Positions 53,098 through 61,984 are shown, counted from the first letter of the stretch. The stretch: DNA of 64,000 nucleotides from JABMQB01 sp963678235 (GCA_963678235.1 OY782766.1:186001-250000); one strand, 5' to 3'. Made by a program: numbers and translations. Notes: generated by a model not told the origin, from the letters alone.

Positions 53098-53786
53098 TCT
53101 TTTGTCATTTGAAATGAACCAGCAAAGTCCATGACACACATTTTTTCGTAATAGGGATGAGGCCCAACGGCAACACCAACCTTTTGAAAATCTTTATTCA
53201 GGAAATTTTTCCGGTGCCCACGGTTATACACGCCATCGTCAATCAGAAGGTAAATAACGATTTGCTTGGCTGTGATATTTCCATAAGCGATGTTTTCAGC
53301 AATCCTGACATGCCAGTCGCCAAACATTTCGATTCGTTGCCTGAAGCTTTTTTTATCGCTGCTTGCGTGCCCTGTTTTTCCCGTTTTCGATTGGTCTTTT
53401 ACGTGGTGACGCGCTGCATACGAAAGCCCTTTGTCTGGAACAATAATTGGTAATGGAGCTTGTTTTTTCAGCTCCCTGACACATTCTTGCAGGGCCCTTA
53501 AACCTTCCTTGGTTTTTAATGCCTGGTCGCCCGGGTAATAGAACAATTTTCCTTTGTAGTTTTTGCCCAGCGGCTCAATAAAATCACTGGCATATTTTGC
53601 CGGATCAAACCTTAATTTGTTGATCTCATGAACCACTTCTTTTTCGAGTGTAGTGAGGTAAGAAATATTTTCAGCGGTGTTTAAGCCCTTTCGTTTCCAA
53701 AAGTTTTCGTTTTCAGTCCCGAAAACCGTGGAACAAAAAAGTGTCAACAGCAGGATAATGCTTATTTTTTTTACCTCCTTTAGCAT
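53094..53786 (-). CDS. Exported CAP (SCP-like) domain protein
   Basis: The 230-residue protein has a signal peptide (TLFCSTVFGTEN) and a CAP domain: EKEVVHEINKLRFDPAKYAS, ARHHVKDQSKTGKTGHASSD, RIAENIAYGNITAKQIV and GHRKNFLNKDFQKVGVAVG. The conserved His residues of GHASSD and GHRKNF and the Glu of AENIAYG are in place. CAP proteins are secreted with varied functions. It is translationally coupled to the porin gene and starts 3 bases after the ATPase gene, so it belongs to the same operon. Confidence 0.88.
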   Translation of the reverse strand: MLKEVKKISIILLLTLFCSTVFGTENENFWKRKGLNTAENISYLTTLEKEVVHEINKLRFDPAKYASDFIEPLGKNYKGKLFYYPGDQALKTKEGLRALQECVRELKKQAPLPIIVPDKGLSYAARHHVKDQSKTGKTGHASSDKKSFRQRIEMFGDWHVRIAENIAYGNITAKQIVIYLLIDDGVYNRGHRKNFLNKDFQKVGVAVGPHPYYEKMCVMDFAGSFQMTKE

Positions 53787-53789
53787 GTT

Positions 53790-54476
53790 TTAATCTTTTC
53801 GGATATCACTAATTATTTTACCATCCTCAAGGGTGATGACCCTTTTGGCCTTGTTCACCACTCGTTGGTCGTGTGTCGAAAAAATAAACGTAATATTTTC
53901 ATCTTTATTTAGTTTCTGCATAATATTTAGCAGGTTTTCTGTCGATTTTGAGTCCAGGTTTGCTGTAGGCTCATCGGCTAAAACAAATTTTGGTTTCGAT
54001 GCCAAAGCCCTTGCAACTGCAACTCGCTGTTGCTGTCCTCCTGAAAGTTTCGATGGTCTTCTTTCCATCATTTCGCCTAATCCGACGGCTTGCAAGAGTT
54101 CCGTGGTCCTTTTGTCGCGGTCTGTTTTGTTTTTACCCTGCAGATGCATAATAAATTCCACGTTTTCTTTGGCTGTTAGTACAGGAATTAGGTTATAAGC
54201 CTGAAATACAAAGCCAATATTTTCCATTCTGAAGTTGGTTAATTTTTTGGAAGAAAGGTCGGTAATTACCGTATCCCCAATTGTTACGCTTCCCTGGGTG
54301 GCATCGTCCAATCCACCAATTATATTCAGTAAAGTTGTTTTTCCGGATCCTGAAGGACCGACAATAGCCGTAAATCCACCTTCCTGGATATCCACAGTTA
54401 CATCATTTACAGCATGGACAGAAACAGAGTCGTCGTTGTAAATTTTGTGCAGGTTTTTGATTTCTATAATGTTCAT
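53790..54476 (-). CDS. ABC transporter ATPase, LolD/MacB type
   Basis: The 228-residue ATPase has Walker A GPSGSGKTT (from Gly40), Q-loop FQAYNLIPVL, signature LSGGQQQRVA (144-153) and Walker B VLADEPTANLD. The insert and spacing match the LolD/MacB/FtsE group that powers mechanotransmission-type transporters with FtsX-like permeases, two of which are encoded just upstream. It would drive lipoprotein or lipid release from the inner membrane. Confidence 0.95.
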   Translation of the reverse strand: MNIIEIKNLHKIYNDDSVSVHAVNDVTVDIQEGGFTAIVGPSGSGKTTLLNIIGGLDDATQGSVTIGDTVITDLSSKKLTNFRMENIGFVFQAYNLIPVLTAKENVEFIMHLQGKNKTDRDKRTTELLQAVGLGEMMERRPSKLSGGQQQRVAVARALASKPKFVLADEPTANLDSKSTENLLNIMQKLNKDENITFIFSTHDQRVVNKAKRVITLEDGKIISDIRKD

Positions 54477-54554
54477 TTTTTATGGTGTTTAATTGTAAAT
54501 ATTTTTGTTAAAAGAGCTTTTAAAACTCATATCTATTGTCACATTTTAATTATT

Positions 54555-54635
54555 TGTCATTCCGATCGAAGATAGGAATCTGTTTTAAAGAAAAATTATT
54601 TAAAGATCTCTCATCCTTTGGATTTCGAGATGACA
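54555..54635. repeat. REP-like element in the ABC operon spacer
   Basis: TGTCATTCCGATCGAAGATA begins the element and ttcgagATGACA ends it, so the termini TGTCAT/ATGACA are inverted. This is the well known Bacteroidota intergenic repeat type. A related half copy is at 57296-57321. The rest of the 245-base spacer shows no gene. Confidence 0.7.
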
Positions 54636-54721
54636 TTGTAATTGCCGTTTCCTGAAAAATCCCAAATCTATAATCTTTATAGTTATCATTTTTCAACGAA
54701 TCAGTAATTCAGTTCATTTTT

Positions 54722-55942
54722 TCACTCCGATCTGGTTGCTTCGGCAGGATTAAGCTTTAGGGCCTTTCTCGCCGGATAAATGGCTGAAATTATCCCGGTT
54801 ATAATTACAAGTACTGTGAGTGTGATTAAAGTATCTGTTTTTAACATGGTATAAATTTGGGTTGCGAACCCATATTTTTCCAAGCCATCGGAGAACATGG
54901 AAACATCAATTGCCCTTGTCTCAAAATAGCTACAAACCAATGAGCCCAAAATAATTCCTAAAATTCCTCCCGTGAGGGTAAGCATTATCGATTCTACAAC
55001 GATCATAATGAATATCCGGCCTTTATTCATGCCAACTGCCATCAGCATTCCTATTTCCTTTGTCCTTTCGAGTACAGCCATGAGCATGGTATTGATAATC
55101 CCAAAGCAAAGTGCCAATAAAATGATCAGGATAAACACATACATATATTGGTCCATTGAATCTGTGAGAAGTGCCATCTCGGGGCTAATTTCTTTCCATG
55201 TTTTTACTTCGTTTTCGCCTGCTATATTTTCGATGGATTGTTTTACGATGGGAGCTTCATCACCATTTTCTATGAGCAACGCAATTTCGTGGGCTGTATT
55301 TTCCGGCATTGCCAATTGAGTCCTTAAATCGTCGTAAAGAACAAACATGCTAATTTCATCAAACCCGGTATTGGAAGTTTTGTAGATTCCTGAAATCCTA
55401 TATGCTTTTGACGAAAGGTGCCCGCTCATATCTACCATCTGGACATTAATTTTCGAACGCACTTTGAGCTTTAGTTTTTTTGCAAGTTTTTGACCAATCA
55501 AAATAGGGGGGATTCGCCCTGATTTCTCCAAATAGGTTCCATCTACCAAATGTTCCCAAATATCGGTTACCTGTTTTTCCCTTTCCGGTTCGATTCCAAG
55601 TAACTTTCCGCCTCCGGCACCGTGGGCAGAGTTAATAAAAGGTTCGGCAATTAGCCTCCGGCTTACGGCAACAACCGTGTCGTTTGCTTCAAGGGCATGC
55701 ATCAATGATTCCGAATCTTCAAGATAGTATTCACTATTGTTGTTTTCTAAAAAACGTGGTGCATGAATCTGCAAATGGGCAAGTTCCGATTTGGTAGCTG
55801 CTTCAATACGTGTTGCTACTGCACCACCCATAAATGCCATGGTAAATACCCCTGCAAAAAGCCCAAGGGCAATGGCAACGATCATGATTATGCTTCTTGA
55901 TTTACTGCGCCATACGTTACGCCATGCTATTGACCATATCAT
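54722..55942 (-). CDS. FtsX-type ABC permease, second of a pair
   Basis: The start is placed at ATG 55942 (MIWSIAWRNVWRSKSRSI), which aligns with the start of the paralogue upstream. An earlier in-frame ATG at 55969 would overlap the previous gene by 8 bases. The 406-residue product has an N-terminal span, a large periplasmic domain (MacB-PCD type) and three C-terminal spans: YMYVFILIILLALCFGIINT, IFIMIVVESIMLTLTGGILG and LITLTVLVIITGIISAIYPA. It ends in the common ARKALKLNPAEATR motif. It forms a heterodimer with the neighbouring permease. Confidence 0.92.
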   Translation of the reverse strand: MIWSIAWRNVWRSKSRSIIMIVAIALGLFAGVFTMAFMGGAVATRIEAATKSELAHLQIHAPRFLENNNSEYYLEDSESLMHALEANDTVVAVSRRLIAEPFINSAHGAGGGKLLGIEPEREKQVTDIWEHLVDGTYLEKSGRIPPILIGQKLAKKLKLKVRSKINVQMVDMSGHLSSKAYRISGIYKTSNTGFDEISMFVLYDDLRTQLAMPENTAHEIALLIENGDEAPIVKQSIENIAGENEVKTWKEISPEMALLTDSMDQYMYVFILIILLALCFGIINTMLMAVLERTKEIGMLMAVGMNKGRIFIMIVVESIMLTLTGGILGIILGSLVCSYFETRAIDVSMFSDGLEKYGFATQIYTMLKTDTLITLTVLVIITGIISAIYPARKALKLNPAEATRSE

Positions 55943-55961
55943 AATGCTTCTTATTTTTTCA

Positions 55962-57182
55962 CTATGCACGCATAGCTTTGGTTATTTTTAATCGATGAAT
56001 ATTAATAATCGGGAAAATAGAGATGAACAAACTGATCAGGAAAACAAGGATCATCTGGCTATAAAACAACGAGCTCTTTAGAGAAAAGAACATGTAAGGT
56101 TCCATCCCGTATTGTTCAGTTGCTGTTGCCAATTCCCCGGTTAACGGGATTGGGTTTAGGTAAAAGTAATAGCAGAAAGTATAGCTTATCAGCAATCCTA
56201 TACTACACCCGATCATCCCAATTAATAGTGTTTCAAAAAATACAATGATGGATATTTTGGTTTTTTTCATACCAACGGCATGGATAACCCCAAATTCGCG
56301 TTTTCGTTCCTTCACCATCATCATAATTACACTGAACATGCCAAATGCAATTACCATATATAGTATGGCAAGCATAATGATGCCACTGCCGCGGTCGCTT
56401 TGAATAAGTTGTTCAATTTCGGGCTGCATCTCAATCCAGGTCATCACCTTGTTTTTTTCTGGGATCAAGGCGGATAGTTCCTTTTTAATGTGGTTAACCT
56501 GGTAACTGTCGTCGGTCATAACCACCAGTGATGTTGAAATTCCATACGCCGAATAGAATTCCCTTGCCTGGTTAATTTCCATAAACACCAGGCGCTTGTC
56601 GAATTCCGGATTAGGGTGCTTCATAATCCCCTTTACCCTGAAAAGGCCGTTGGCACTTATGCCGTGATAACCCTGGCTGATCATAATCAGGGTGTCTCCA
56701 ACGCCAAGTTCAAGGTATTTTGCCAAGCCGCTTCCAAGTACAACACCTTTATCGCCTGAGGCTAAAAACTCACCGGTTTTTATTTTTTTTGAGATGTTCG
56801 TGATTTTGTTTTCTGCCTCGGGTTCGATGCCCATTACCATTGCCGGTTTACTGAACATTTTGTTGGCAGCCAGTGCAAAGGATTCAATGCGTTGTGATAC
56901 CAGCGTTACCTGGTCAACCGATTCGATTTTTGAAATTAGCTCCTCGGATGCTTCATAACCATTGTCAAGGGTACGTTCATTCCAGTAGGCGGAATCCTGT
57001 ACCTGCAAATATCCGGAATAAAATTTCACAACATTATCGATCATGCTGGTATAAGACCCTTCCTGCATGGAACGCATCCACGAAGCAAGCAGTACGCTAA
57101 AAACTATGGAAGAAATGGCGATAAATGTTCTTCGGCGGTTGCGCCAAACATTCCTCCAGGCTAGTTTTAAATTTGTATACAT
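55962..57182 (-). CDS. FtsX-type ABC permease, first of a pair
   Basis: The 406-residue permease starts MYTNLKLAWRNVWRNRRRTF, has one N-terminal span, a periplasmic MacB-like domain, and spans GSGIIMLAILYMVIAFGMFS, IIVFFETLLIGMIGCSIGLL and LFYSQMILVFLISLFISIF. It is a paralogue of the next gene, 19 bases away. The pair with the LolD-type ATPase makes a LolCDE/MacB-like complex. The LolA-like carrier gene upstream supports a role in moving lipoproteins or lipids to the outer membrane. Confidence 0.92.
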   Translation of the reverse strand: MYTNLKLAWRNVWRNRRRTFIAISSIVFSVLLASWMRSMQEGSYTSMIDNVVKFYSGYLQVQDSAYWNERTLDNGYEASEELISKIESVDQVTLVSQRIESFALAANKMFSKPAMVMGIEPEAENKITNISKKIKTGEFLASGDKGVVLGSGLAKYLELGVGDTLIMISQGYHGISANGLFRVKGIMKHPNPEFDKRLVFMEINQAREFYSAYGISTSLVVMTDDSYQVNHIKKELSALIPEKNKVMTWIEMQPEIEQLIQSDRGSGIIMLAILYMVIAFGMFSVIMMMVKERKREFGVIHAVGMKKTKISIIVFFETLLIGMIGCSIGLLISYTFCYYFYLNPIPLTGELATATEQYGMEPYMFFSLKSSLFYSQMILVFLISLFISIFPIINIHRLKITKAMRA

Positions 57183-57210
57183 ATTTTTGTTAATTACTGA
57201 TTTATTGAAG

Positions 57211-57252
57211 TACTGAATTACTGAGTTACTGAATTACTGAGTTACTGAATTA
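57211..57252. repeat. 16-bp tandem repeat
   Basis: The unit tactgaattactgagt is repeated about two and a half times in the spacer between the LolA-like gene and the first permease gene. A low-complexity CATT-rich stretch lies near 57386-57427. Both look like simple-sequence expansion. Confidence 0.75.
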
Positions 57253-57295
57253 CGATTGACTGAATTTTGAATGATTGAAATACAAGGTAACCACT

Positions 57296-57321
57296 TGTCA
57301 TTTCGAGCGAAGTGAGAAATC
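57296..57321. repeat. REP-like element, second copy
   Basis: The stretch opens TGTCATTTCGAGCGAAGTGA and continues GAAATC. It matches the start of the element at 54555 in the pattern TGTCATTyCGAnCGAAG and rAATC. Here only the left half is clear, followed by ctcttgaatgac. Confidence 0.65.
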
Positions 57322-57425
57322 CTCTTGAATGACTTGAGATATCTAAATAATCTTTTTTCAAAATCATATTATTGTGTTTATTGTACATTCTCGCATTCTA
57401 TCATTCATTCACTCATTCATTTCAT

Positions 57426-58169
57426 TTATCTCACCCTTTTCATATTCTGTTGCGAGAAAAACGATTCTTTAAGGTTGACGTTGAATTTCATATTTTTGAA
57501 AATCAAGATTGTTTTATGCCCTTCTTCATCGGCAGGGATCATTTCCAGGCGGGTTGGCATCATCCTGTCATCCATTTTTTGAATCTCGGTAAGTACTTCG
57601 GTATTCACCAAATAGTTATCTTCATCGTAGTACTCTGCCTGCAACCAATAATGTTCTTTTTTCGATACCCACATAACAATTTTCCCCCAAACTACCGGGG
57701 CATCATCGTAAGGGATCAGCTCTGCTTTATAGCAATCGTAACCCTGGATATTTTCTTCGCCCACTAAATTATGCGTATAGTCTTTCACCAGCGACGATTC
57801 CCTTACCAAATCGTCGTTTGTGAAGTCTGATCCCATCCACGATTGCATCATCATTGAAGGTGGTATTTTTATCATCCGCTCGATTGATGGTACCCAATTC
57901 CACATTTCGTTGTGCCTTTTCAGAAAGACTTGCCCTTTTTCTTTGGCAGGGGCTGAAATATAGATAAGGCTGAACTCGTTTCCCAGGCTCCACATTTTCA
58001 TGCTTACTTCACGCGACCATGATGGGCGTTCAATAATCATGGTATATTCTCCGGTACTCGATATACCCCGGAATTTTTCATCGGCTTCCTTAATAATTGC
58101 TTTTATGTCTTGTGCAAACGATGCGAAAGCAAGTAGGTTTAAAAGGATAAATATGATTTTTCGTTTCAT
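57426..58169 (-). CDS. LolA-like outer membrane lipoprotein-sorting protein
   Basis: The 247-residue protein has a signal peptide (LLNLLAFASFAQD) and the LolA/LolB-like half-barrel seen in the outer membrane lipoprotein-sorting family: GEYTMIIERPSWSREVSMKM, FSLIYISAPAKEKGQVFLKR, NEMWNWVPSIERMIKIPPSM, MMQSWMGSDFTNDDLVRESS and DDRMMPTRLEMIPADEEGHK. It binds a hydrophobic cargo in the periplasm. It lies between tetR and the permease genes, so it probably carries what the ABC complex releases toward the outer membrane porin. Confidence 0.9.
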   Translation of the reverse strand: MKRKIIFILLNLLAFASFAQDIKAIIKEADEKFRGISSTGEYTMIIERPSWSREVSMKMWSLGNEFSLIYISAPAKEKGQVFLKRHNEMWNWVPSIERMIKIPPSMMMQSWMGSDFTNDDLVRESSLVKDYTHNLVGEENIQGYDCYKAELIPYDDAPVVWGKIVMWVSKKEHYWLQAEYYDEDNYLVNTEVLTEIQKMDDRMMPTRLEMIPADEEGHKTILIFKNMKFNVNLKESFFSQQNMKRVR

Positions 58170-58290
58170 CTTAGAATTATTTAAGATTATTATTATTTGT
58201 TTGCTTGTATTGGCTTATAGAAAGTCTGGATTTCAATTGTTTCCCCTTTTTGTGAAGTTTGATTGTTGTATTGTTCATGGCATTGAAGGT

Positions 58291-58881
58291 TTATTTACTG
58301 ATTAATTTTGTGATTCCTTTAATCACTTTTTCTTCCATAATTTCAGCAGGGAATATGTCAGGAGCCACAATGATATAAAGCATTGCTCCTTCAATCAACG
58401 CACTGATGGTCATTAAGTCCCCATCGGGATCGGTACTGCCTTTTGATGCAATAAAATCATGCATCATTTTAAACATGGGACCGGCTTTTTCTTCGTATTC
58501 TTTGTGGAAATTTTCAGATATGGAAGGTTGTACCATTAATGAGAAGTAAAGCTTCCAGAATTTATGGTTCTCAGTCACCATTTGAAAACTTTTACGGATG
58601 AAGTAATAAAATTCTTCCTCTGATAAAATTCCATCATGGTTAAGGTCGAAATTGGAAAAAACTACGTGAAAGCCTTCTTTCGAGATTTCATGGAGAATAT
58701 CCATTTTACTTTCAAAATAATTATAAACCAGTCCTTTTGAGATTTTGGCTTTTTTAGCGATCTGACTTATAGATGTGGCATGAAATCCCCTCTCTGCAAA
58801 TAGTTCCAGGGATGTATCAAGGATGAGCTTTTTCTTTTCCTGCCTTATTTTATCAAACTGTTCGCTTGTTCTTGGTGACAT
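58291..58881 (-). CDS. TetR/AcrR-family regulator
   Basis: The ATG at 58881 (MSPRTSEQFDKI) is chosen; a longer frame from 58992 would run through two operator-like palindromes and a promoter box. The 196-residue protein has the TetR helix-turn-helix at about 15-62 (ILDTSLELFAERGFHATSIS, AKKAKISKGLVYNYFESKMD) and a variable ligand domain. It heads the minus-strand transport operon and likely represses it together with itself, responding to a hydrophobic ligand. Confidence 0.92.
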   Translation of the reverse strand: MSPRTSEQFDKIRQEKKKLILDTSLELFAERGFHATSISQIAKKAKISKGLVYNYFESKMDILHEISKEGFHVVFSNFDLNHDGILSEEEFYYFIRKSFQMVTENHKFWKLYFSLMVQPSISENFHKEYEEKAGPMFKMMHDFIASKGSTDPDGDLMTISALIEGAMLYIIVAPDIFPAEIMEEKVIKGITKLISK

Positions 58882-58894
58882 GTTTTTAAAATTA

Positions 58895-58918
58895 TGACTG
58901 AACGGTTGGTCAAAAATA
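58895..58918 (-). promoter_or_regulatory. TetR operator overlapping the tetR promoter
   Basis: TGACTGAACGGTTGGTCA (58895-58912) is an imperfect inverted repeat, matching itself at 12 of 18 positions. It touches TATTTTTG on the minus strand (58911-58918), an exact TAnnTTTG box. Binding here would block transcription of tetR and the operon. Confidence 0.55.
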
Positions 58919-58970
58919 AGAGCTTGTTTTCTAATTAGCATGGTATTTTGTGTTAAAAAAATGTTAAGAA

Positions 58971-58984
58971 TGACCGATCGGTTA
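58971..58984. promoter_or_regulatory. Second TetR-type operator
   Basis: TGACCGATCGGTTA contains the perfect palindrome ACCGATCGGT and shares the TGAC...CGGT pattern with the site at 58895-58912. It lies about 90 bases upstream of the tetR start and could be the stronger of two sites. Confidence 0.55.
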
Positions 58985-59137
58985 ATAATCAAATTTGTTT
59001 GATTTCCAAGTTAATGATTAAAACCTCCGAATTGTATTCTAAGCAGGCTCTGGTTCCGATTCACATTGAGATCATTGCTGCTTCTATAGTTTACATAAAT
59101 TTCCAATTTTAATGGAGTAGTTTTGATTACAGAGATT

Positions 59138-59189
59138 TGAGTATTGAGAATTATATTGCTTTTTCTCTCAGCTCATTACTCAATACTCA
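59138..59189. repeat. 11-bp inverted repeat in the tetR-oxidoreductase gap
   Basis: TGAGTATTGAG (59138-59148) and CTCAATACTCA (59179-59189) are perfectly complementary across a 30-base loop. The 482-base gap from 58882 to 59363 also carries the two TetR-type sites; no gene is seen. Confidence 0.5.
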
Positions 59190-59363
59190 TGTCTGCTTTG
59201 TTCATTATTTTTTTCTATTCAATTTTAAACCTATGTACTTCCAACGTATAGAGGTCTAGTTCTATTTAAAGGAATTGGAAAAATTACTTGTTTAAATAGG
59301 TAAAAAACTATTAATTGTTATATTTGAATTTAATTCTAAACCATACTAAAATCAACCAATAGC

Positions 59364-60674
59364 ATGAAATCAGACAGACGTAATTTTTTGAAAAATTCAG
59401 CTGTGGTAGCTGCCGGAATTGGTGTAGCCCCTTCAATTTTAAGTGCCTGCAACGGGGCAAACGATAAAATAACAGTTGCCCTAATCGGTTGCCGGTCAAT
59501 GGGGTTTAGCAACCTGAAAGCGTTCCTAAAAGAAAAAAATGTGGAGTGTCTCGCATTGTGCGATGTTGATTCGACCATATTAGAAGAAAGAGCTGCCGAA
59601 GTTGAAAAACTAACGGAAAAGCGTCCGATTACCTATTCCGATTTTAGGCATGTTTTGGACAACCAGGATATTAATACCGTAATAATAGGAACTCCGGACC
59701 ATTGGCACGCCATCATGATGATGATGGCATTGGAAGTCGGAAAACATGTGTATGTGGAAAAACCGATGGGACACAGTATTGAAGAATGCCATGCCATGGT
59801 TAGGGCTGCCGAAAAATATCCTAACTCGGTGGTGCAGGTTGGCATGTGGCAACGAAGCGCCAAACACTGGTTCGATGCTTCGGAGGTGGTGCAGTCGGGC
59901 GAACTGGGTGATGTGAACCTTGTAAAAGCATGGATTTACAAGGGTTACGATGAACCTTATAAAGCATTTCCTGATGCTGAAACTCCGGCTAATGTGGATT
60001 ATGACATGTGGTTAGGACCCGCACCTGCAAGAGCATTTAATAAAAACAGGTTTCACTATAATTTCCGTTGGTATTGGGATTATGCAGGTGGTGCCATGAC
60101 CGACTGGGGGGTTCATCTTATCGACTTCGCTGTTTATGCAATGAATGCCGGTTACCCGGATAAGATTTCACCCGGAGGAGGAATGTTTTTACATGAAAAA
60201 GGAGTGATTGAAACACCGGATATTCAACAGGCAATATATAATTACCCAACACATACCATGCTATGGGAGTGTGGATTAAATCCGGGAATTGGTCCTTATG
60301 GCAACGGGCATGGTGTAGCATTTGTGGGAACCAAAGGTACGTTGATTCTGACAAGGGCAGGATGGCAAATATTCCCAGATAAGGATAATGCCAGCGGTGA
60401 ACCTTGGATGAAAGCCGTAAAAAAAGAAGGTACTGAAGATGGATTGCAATTGCATGTAAAAAACTTTTTGAAGTGCATCCGTAAAGGTGGTACGCCAAAC
60501 GCATCGGTGGAAGTTGGAGCCAAAGTTGCTATTATTTCAGAGATGGGAAATATCGCCTACAGGGTAGGAGAGGTCATCCATTGGGACGATAATGCCAAGA
60601 AGTTTAAAGAAGAAGCAGCCAATGAGCTTGCAAAAGTATCGTATCGCGATAAATGGCAGTTGCCGAAGGTGTAA
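59364..60674 (+). CDS. Tat-exported Gfo/Idh/MocA-family oxidoreductase
   Basis: The 436-residue protein begins with a twin-arginine signal (SDRRNFLKNSAVVAAG) and a possible lipobox (SILSAC). The Rossmann domain follows with ALIGCRSMG, CLALCDVDST and TPDHWHAIMMM; GKHVYVEKPMGHSIEECHAM contains the conserved EKP lysine. The C-terminal alpha/beta domain has FRWYWDYAGGAMTDWGVHLI. These enzymes oxidise or reduce sugars and sugar acids with NAD(P), which is carried through Tat export in the folded protein. Many exported Bacteroidota members act on glycans, including GH109-like glycosidases. The substrate is unknown. Confidence 0.92.
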   Translation: MKSDRRNFLKNSAVVAAGIGVAPSILSACNGANDKITVALIGCRSMGFSNLKAFLKEKNVECLALCDVDSTILEERAAEVEKLTEKRPITYSDFRHVLDNQDINTVIIGTPDHWHAIMMMMALEVGKHVYVEKPMGHSIEECHAMVRAAEKYPNSVVQVGMWQRSAKHWFDASEVVQSGELGDVNLVKAWIYKGYDEPYKAFPDAETPANVDYDMWLGPAPARAFNKNRFHYNFRWYWDYAGGAMTDWGVHLIDFAVYAMNAGYPDKISPGGGMFLHEKGVIETPDIQQAIYNYPTHTMLWECGLNPGIGPYGNGHGVAFVGTKGTLILTRAGWQIFPDKDNASGEPWMKAVKKEGTEDGLQLHVKNFLKCIRKGGTPNASVEVGAKVAIISEMGNIAYRVGEVIHWDDNAKKFKEEAANELAKVSYRDKWQLPKV

Positions 60675-60724
60675 ATTTGCCAAAAAATGCTTTTATTTGT
60701 AAAAATTTAAAGTTGGGAAATTAA

Positions 60725-60796
60725 GCGAGAGTAGCTCAGTGGTAGAGCATCAGCTTCCCAAGCTGAGGGTCGCGGGTTCGATCCCCGTTTCTCGCT
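60725..60796 (+). tRNA. tRNA-Gly (anticodon CCC)
   Basis: The cloverleaf folds cleanly: acceptor GCGAGAG/TTCTCGC with one G-T pair, anticodon stem TCAGC/GCTGA with loop TTCCCAA giving anticodon CCC, and T arm GCGGG-TTCGATC-CCCGT. The discriminator is T, as usual for glycine tRNAs. CCA is not encoded. An apparently accessory region follows directly, so its 3' end could serve as an integration site. Confidence 0.93.
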
Positions 60797-60887
60797 CTCT
60801 GTAAATGAGTATATTAGGTCAAGTTTTGATTATTTGTGTATTTGTTGGTTGAAACATAGTTGAAACATTTTAACACAAAGTCAAATA

Positions 60888-61316
60888 CTAAAAAGGAAGG
60901 TTATCTTCTTCTATATTTGGAACTTCATTTTCTACTATTTTATGATTGACAATTAATCCTTCTTTAACCTTTAAATGCATTTCTTTAGTATAGACTGGTT
61001 GATAGCTAGAGTGGTAATATATGGGCTTTACCAAAGGAACTCTTAAATCGCCTGAATACCAAGTTGCCTGATAAATCACCCCATCTATCTTTAATGGAGC
61101 CAATTTATCCTCATCCTCTGCTCTGTAACGAAGTTTAATACCAGACAAATAGAGAACATTATTTTCAATAGTCCATTCCCCTATATATCCACGAAAAGTA
61201 CCTCTCAGTGGCAATAAGTTAACATCTAATGCCTTTAGAAATGGTTCAAATGGTCTAGAAAGAAGAGTAAACTTCTCCTCATTGATAATTATTTTTTCTT
61301 CTATTTGGACAGTCAT
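60888..61316 (-). CDS. Uncharacterised protein, last gene of a four-gene operon
   Basis: The 142-residue product is beta-rich and hydrophilic with no signal peptide: EEKFTLLSRPFEPFLKALDV, LRGTFRGYIGEWTIENNVLY, LSGIKLRYRAEDEDKLAPLK and DGVIYQATWYSGDLRVPLVK. I do not recognise the family. It lies 17 bases after the preceding operon gene and closest to the tRNA. A cytoplasmic sensor or effector role cannot be supported or excluded. Confidence 0.65.
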   Translation of the reverse strand: MTVQIEEKIIINEEKFTLLSRPFEPFLKALDVNLLPLRGTFRGYIGEWTIENNVLYLSGIKLRYRAEDEDKLAPLKIDGVIYQATWYSGDLRVPLVKPIYYHSSYQPVYTKEMHLKVKEGLIVNHKIVENEVPNIEEDNLPF

Positions 61317-61333
61317 TTATTAAAAAGTTTCTG

Positions 61334-61984
61334 TTAAAATATAACATCTTCATTTTTTAATATTTTATTCTCCAGATATAGAAATAATTTCTCATGATTT
61401 TTTAATCCTGATTTAACTACGTTTTTTATCGATTTATCTGGTAAAAAGAAGTTATTATTTATTTTGTGTTCAAATTCATTCATTCGTTCTTTAAGATTCG
61501 GATATTGTTTTTGAAGTTTTTTATTTTCATATAAATCAGCTATTTGCATTTTATATATTGCGTCACGTGCCTCAAAAGGAGCATTCTGTCCCAACACACT
61601 CATGAAATCTTGCGTTAAATCTAATGCACTCATTACAGTATATATTAGCGGTTCATGTCCAATCTGAAGAAGTTGCAATCTATCTTTTATTAAATCAATA
61701 TTCTTTCTTTTTTCACGAATTTCTTTAGAAATACAAAAATAAGCTACACTTGCAATCATTTGCAAATTGTCGATGTCATCAGACATTTTCATTTGCAACA
61801 TTAGCAATAGAGATTTTCCAATATTCGAAAGATCGCTTGCCGATTTTAGTTGTTGAGGTTCATTTCGGATGCCTTGAAAAATTGCATTAAATAAAGTTAT
61901 TGCGCCATTATGGTCTTGCGTTTCAAATAATTTTATGGCTGCCTTGGCTAATGTAGAAATTGCTGGTTCATTAGTTTTGTTCAT
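61334..61984 (-). CDS. Uncharacterised helical repeat-like protein
   Basis: The 216-residue protein is nearly all helix, with TPR-like opening segments (STLAKAAIKLFETQDHNGAI, TLFNAIFQGIRNEPQQLKSA). A middle part follows (KMSDDIDNLQMIASVAYFCI), then a lysine-rich C-terminus. There is no signal peptide or membrane span. It is third in the four-gene operon, 23 bases after the previous gene. No family is recognised. Confidence 0.65.
   Translation of the reverse strand: MNKTNEPAISTLAKAAIKLFETQDHNGAITLFNAIFQGIRNEPQQLKSASDLSNIGKSLLLMLQMKMSDDIDNLQMIASVAYFCISKEIREKRKNIDLIKDRLQLLQIGHEPLIYTVMSALDLTQDFMSVLGQNAPFEARDAIYKMQIADLYENKKLQKQYPNLKERMNEFEHKINNNFFLPDKSIKNVVKSGLKNHEKLFLYLENKILKNEDVIF

Noticed and set aside
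57386..57427. CATT-rich run considered as a CRISPR-like array
   Set aside because: It is short simple-sequence DNA without spacers of regular length.
58882..58992. Longer tetR start at 58992
   Set aside because: The added codons overlap two operator-like palindromes and a promoter box, and homologous TetR proteins start close to the helix-turn-helix.
60848..60868. GTTGAAACAT direct repeat considered as an attachment site
   Set aside because: It is too short and too close together to be an att pair by itself; it is kept only as a side note to the tRNA finding.
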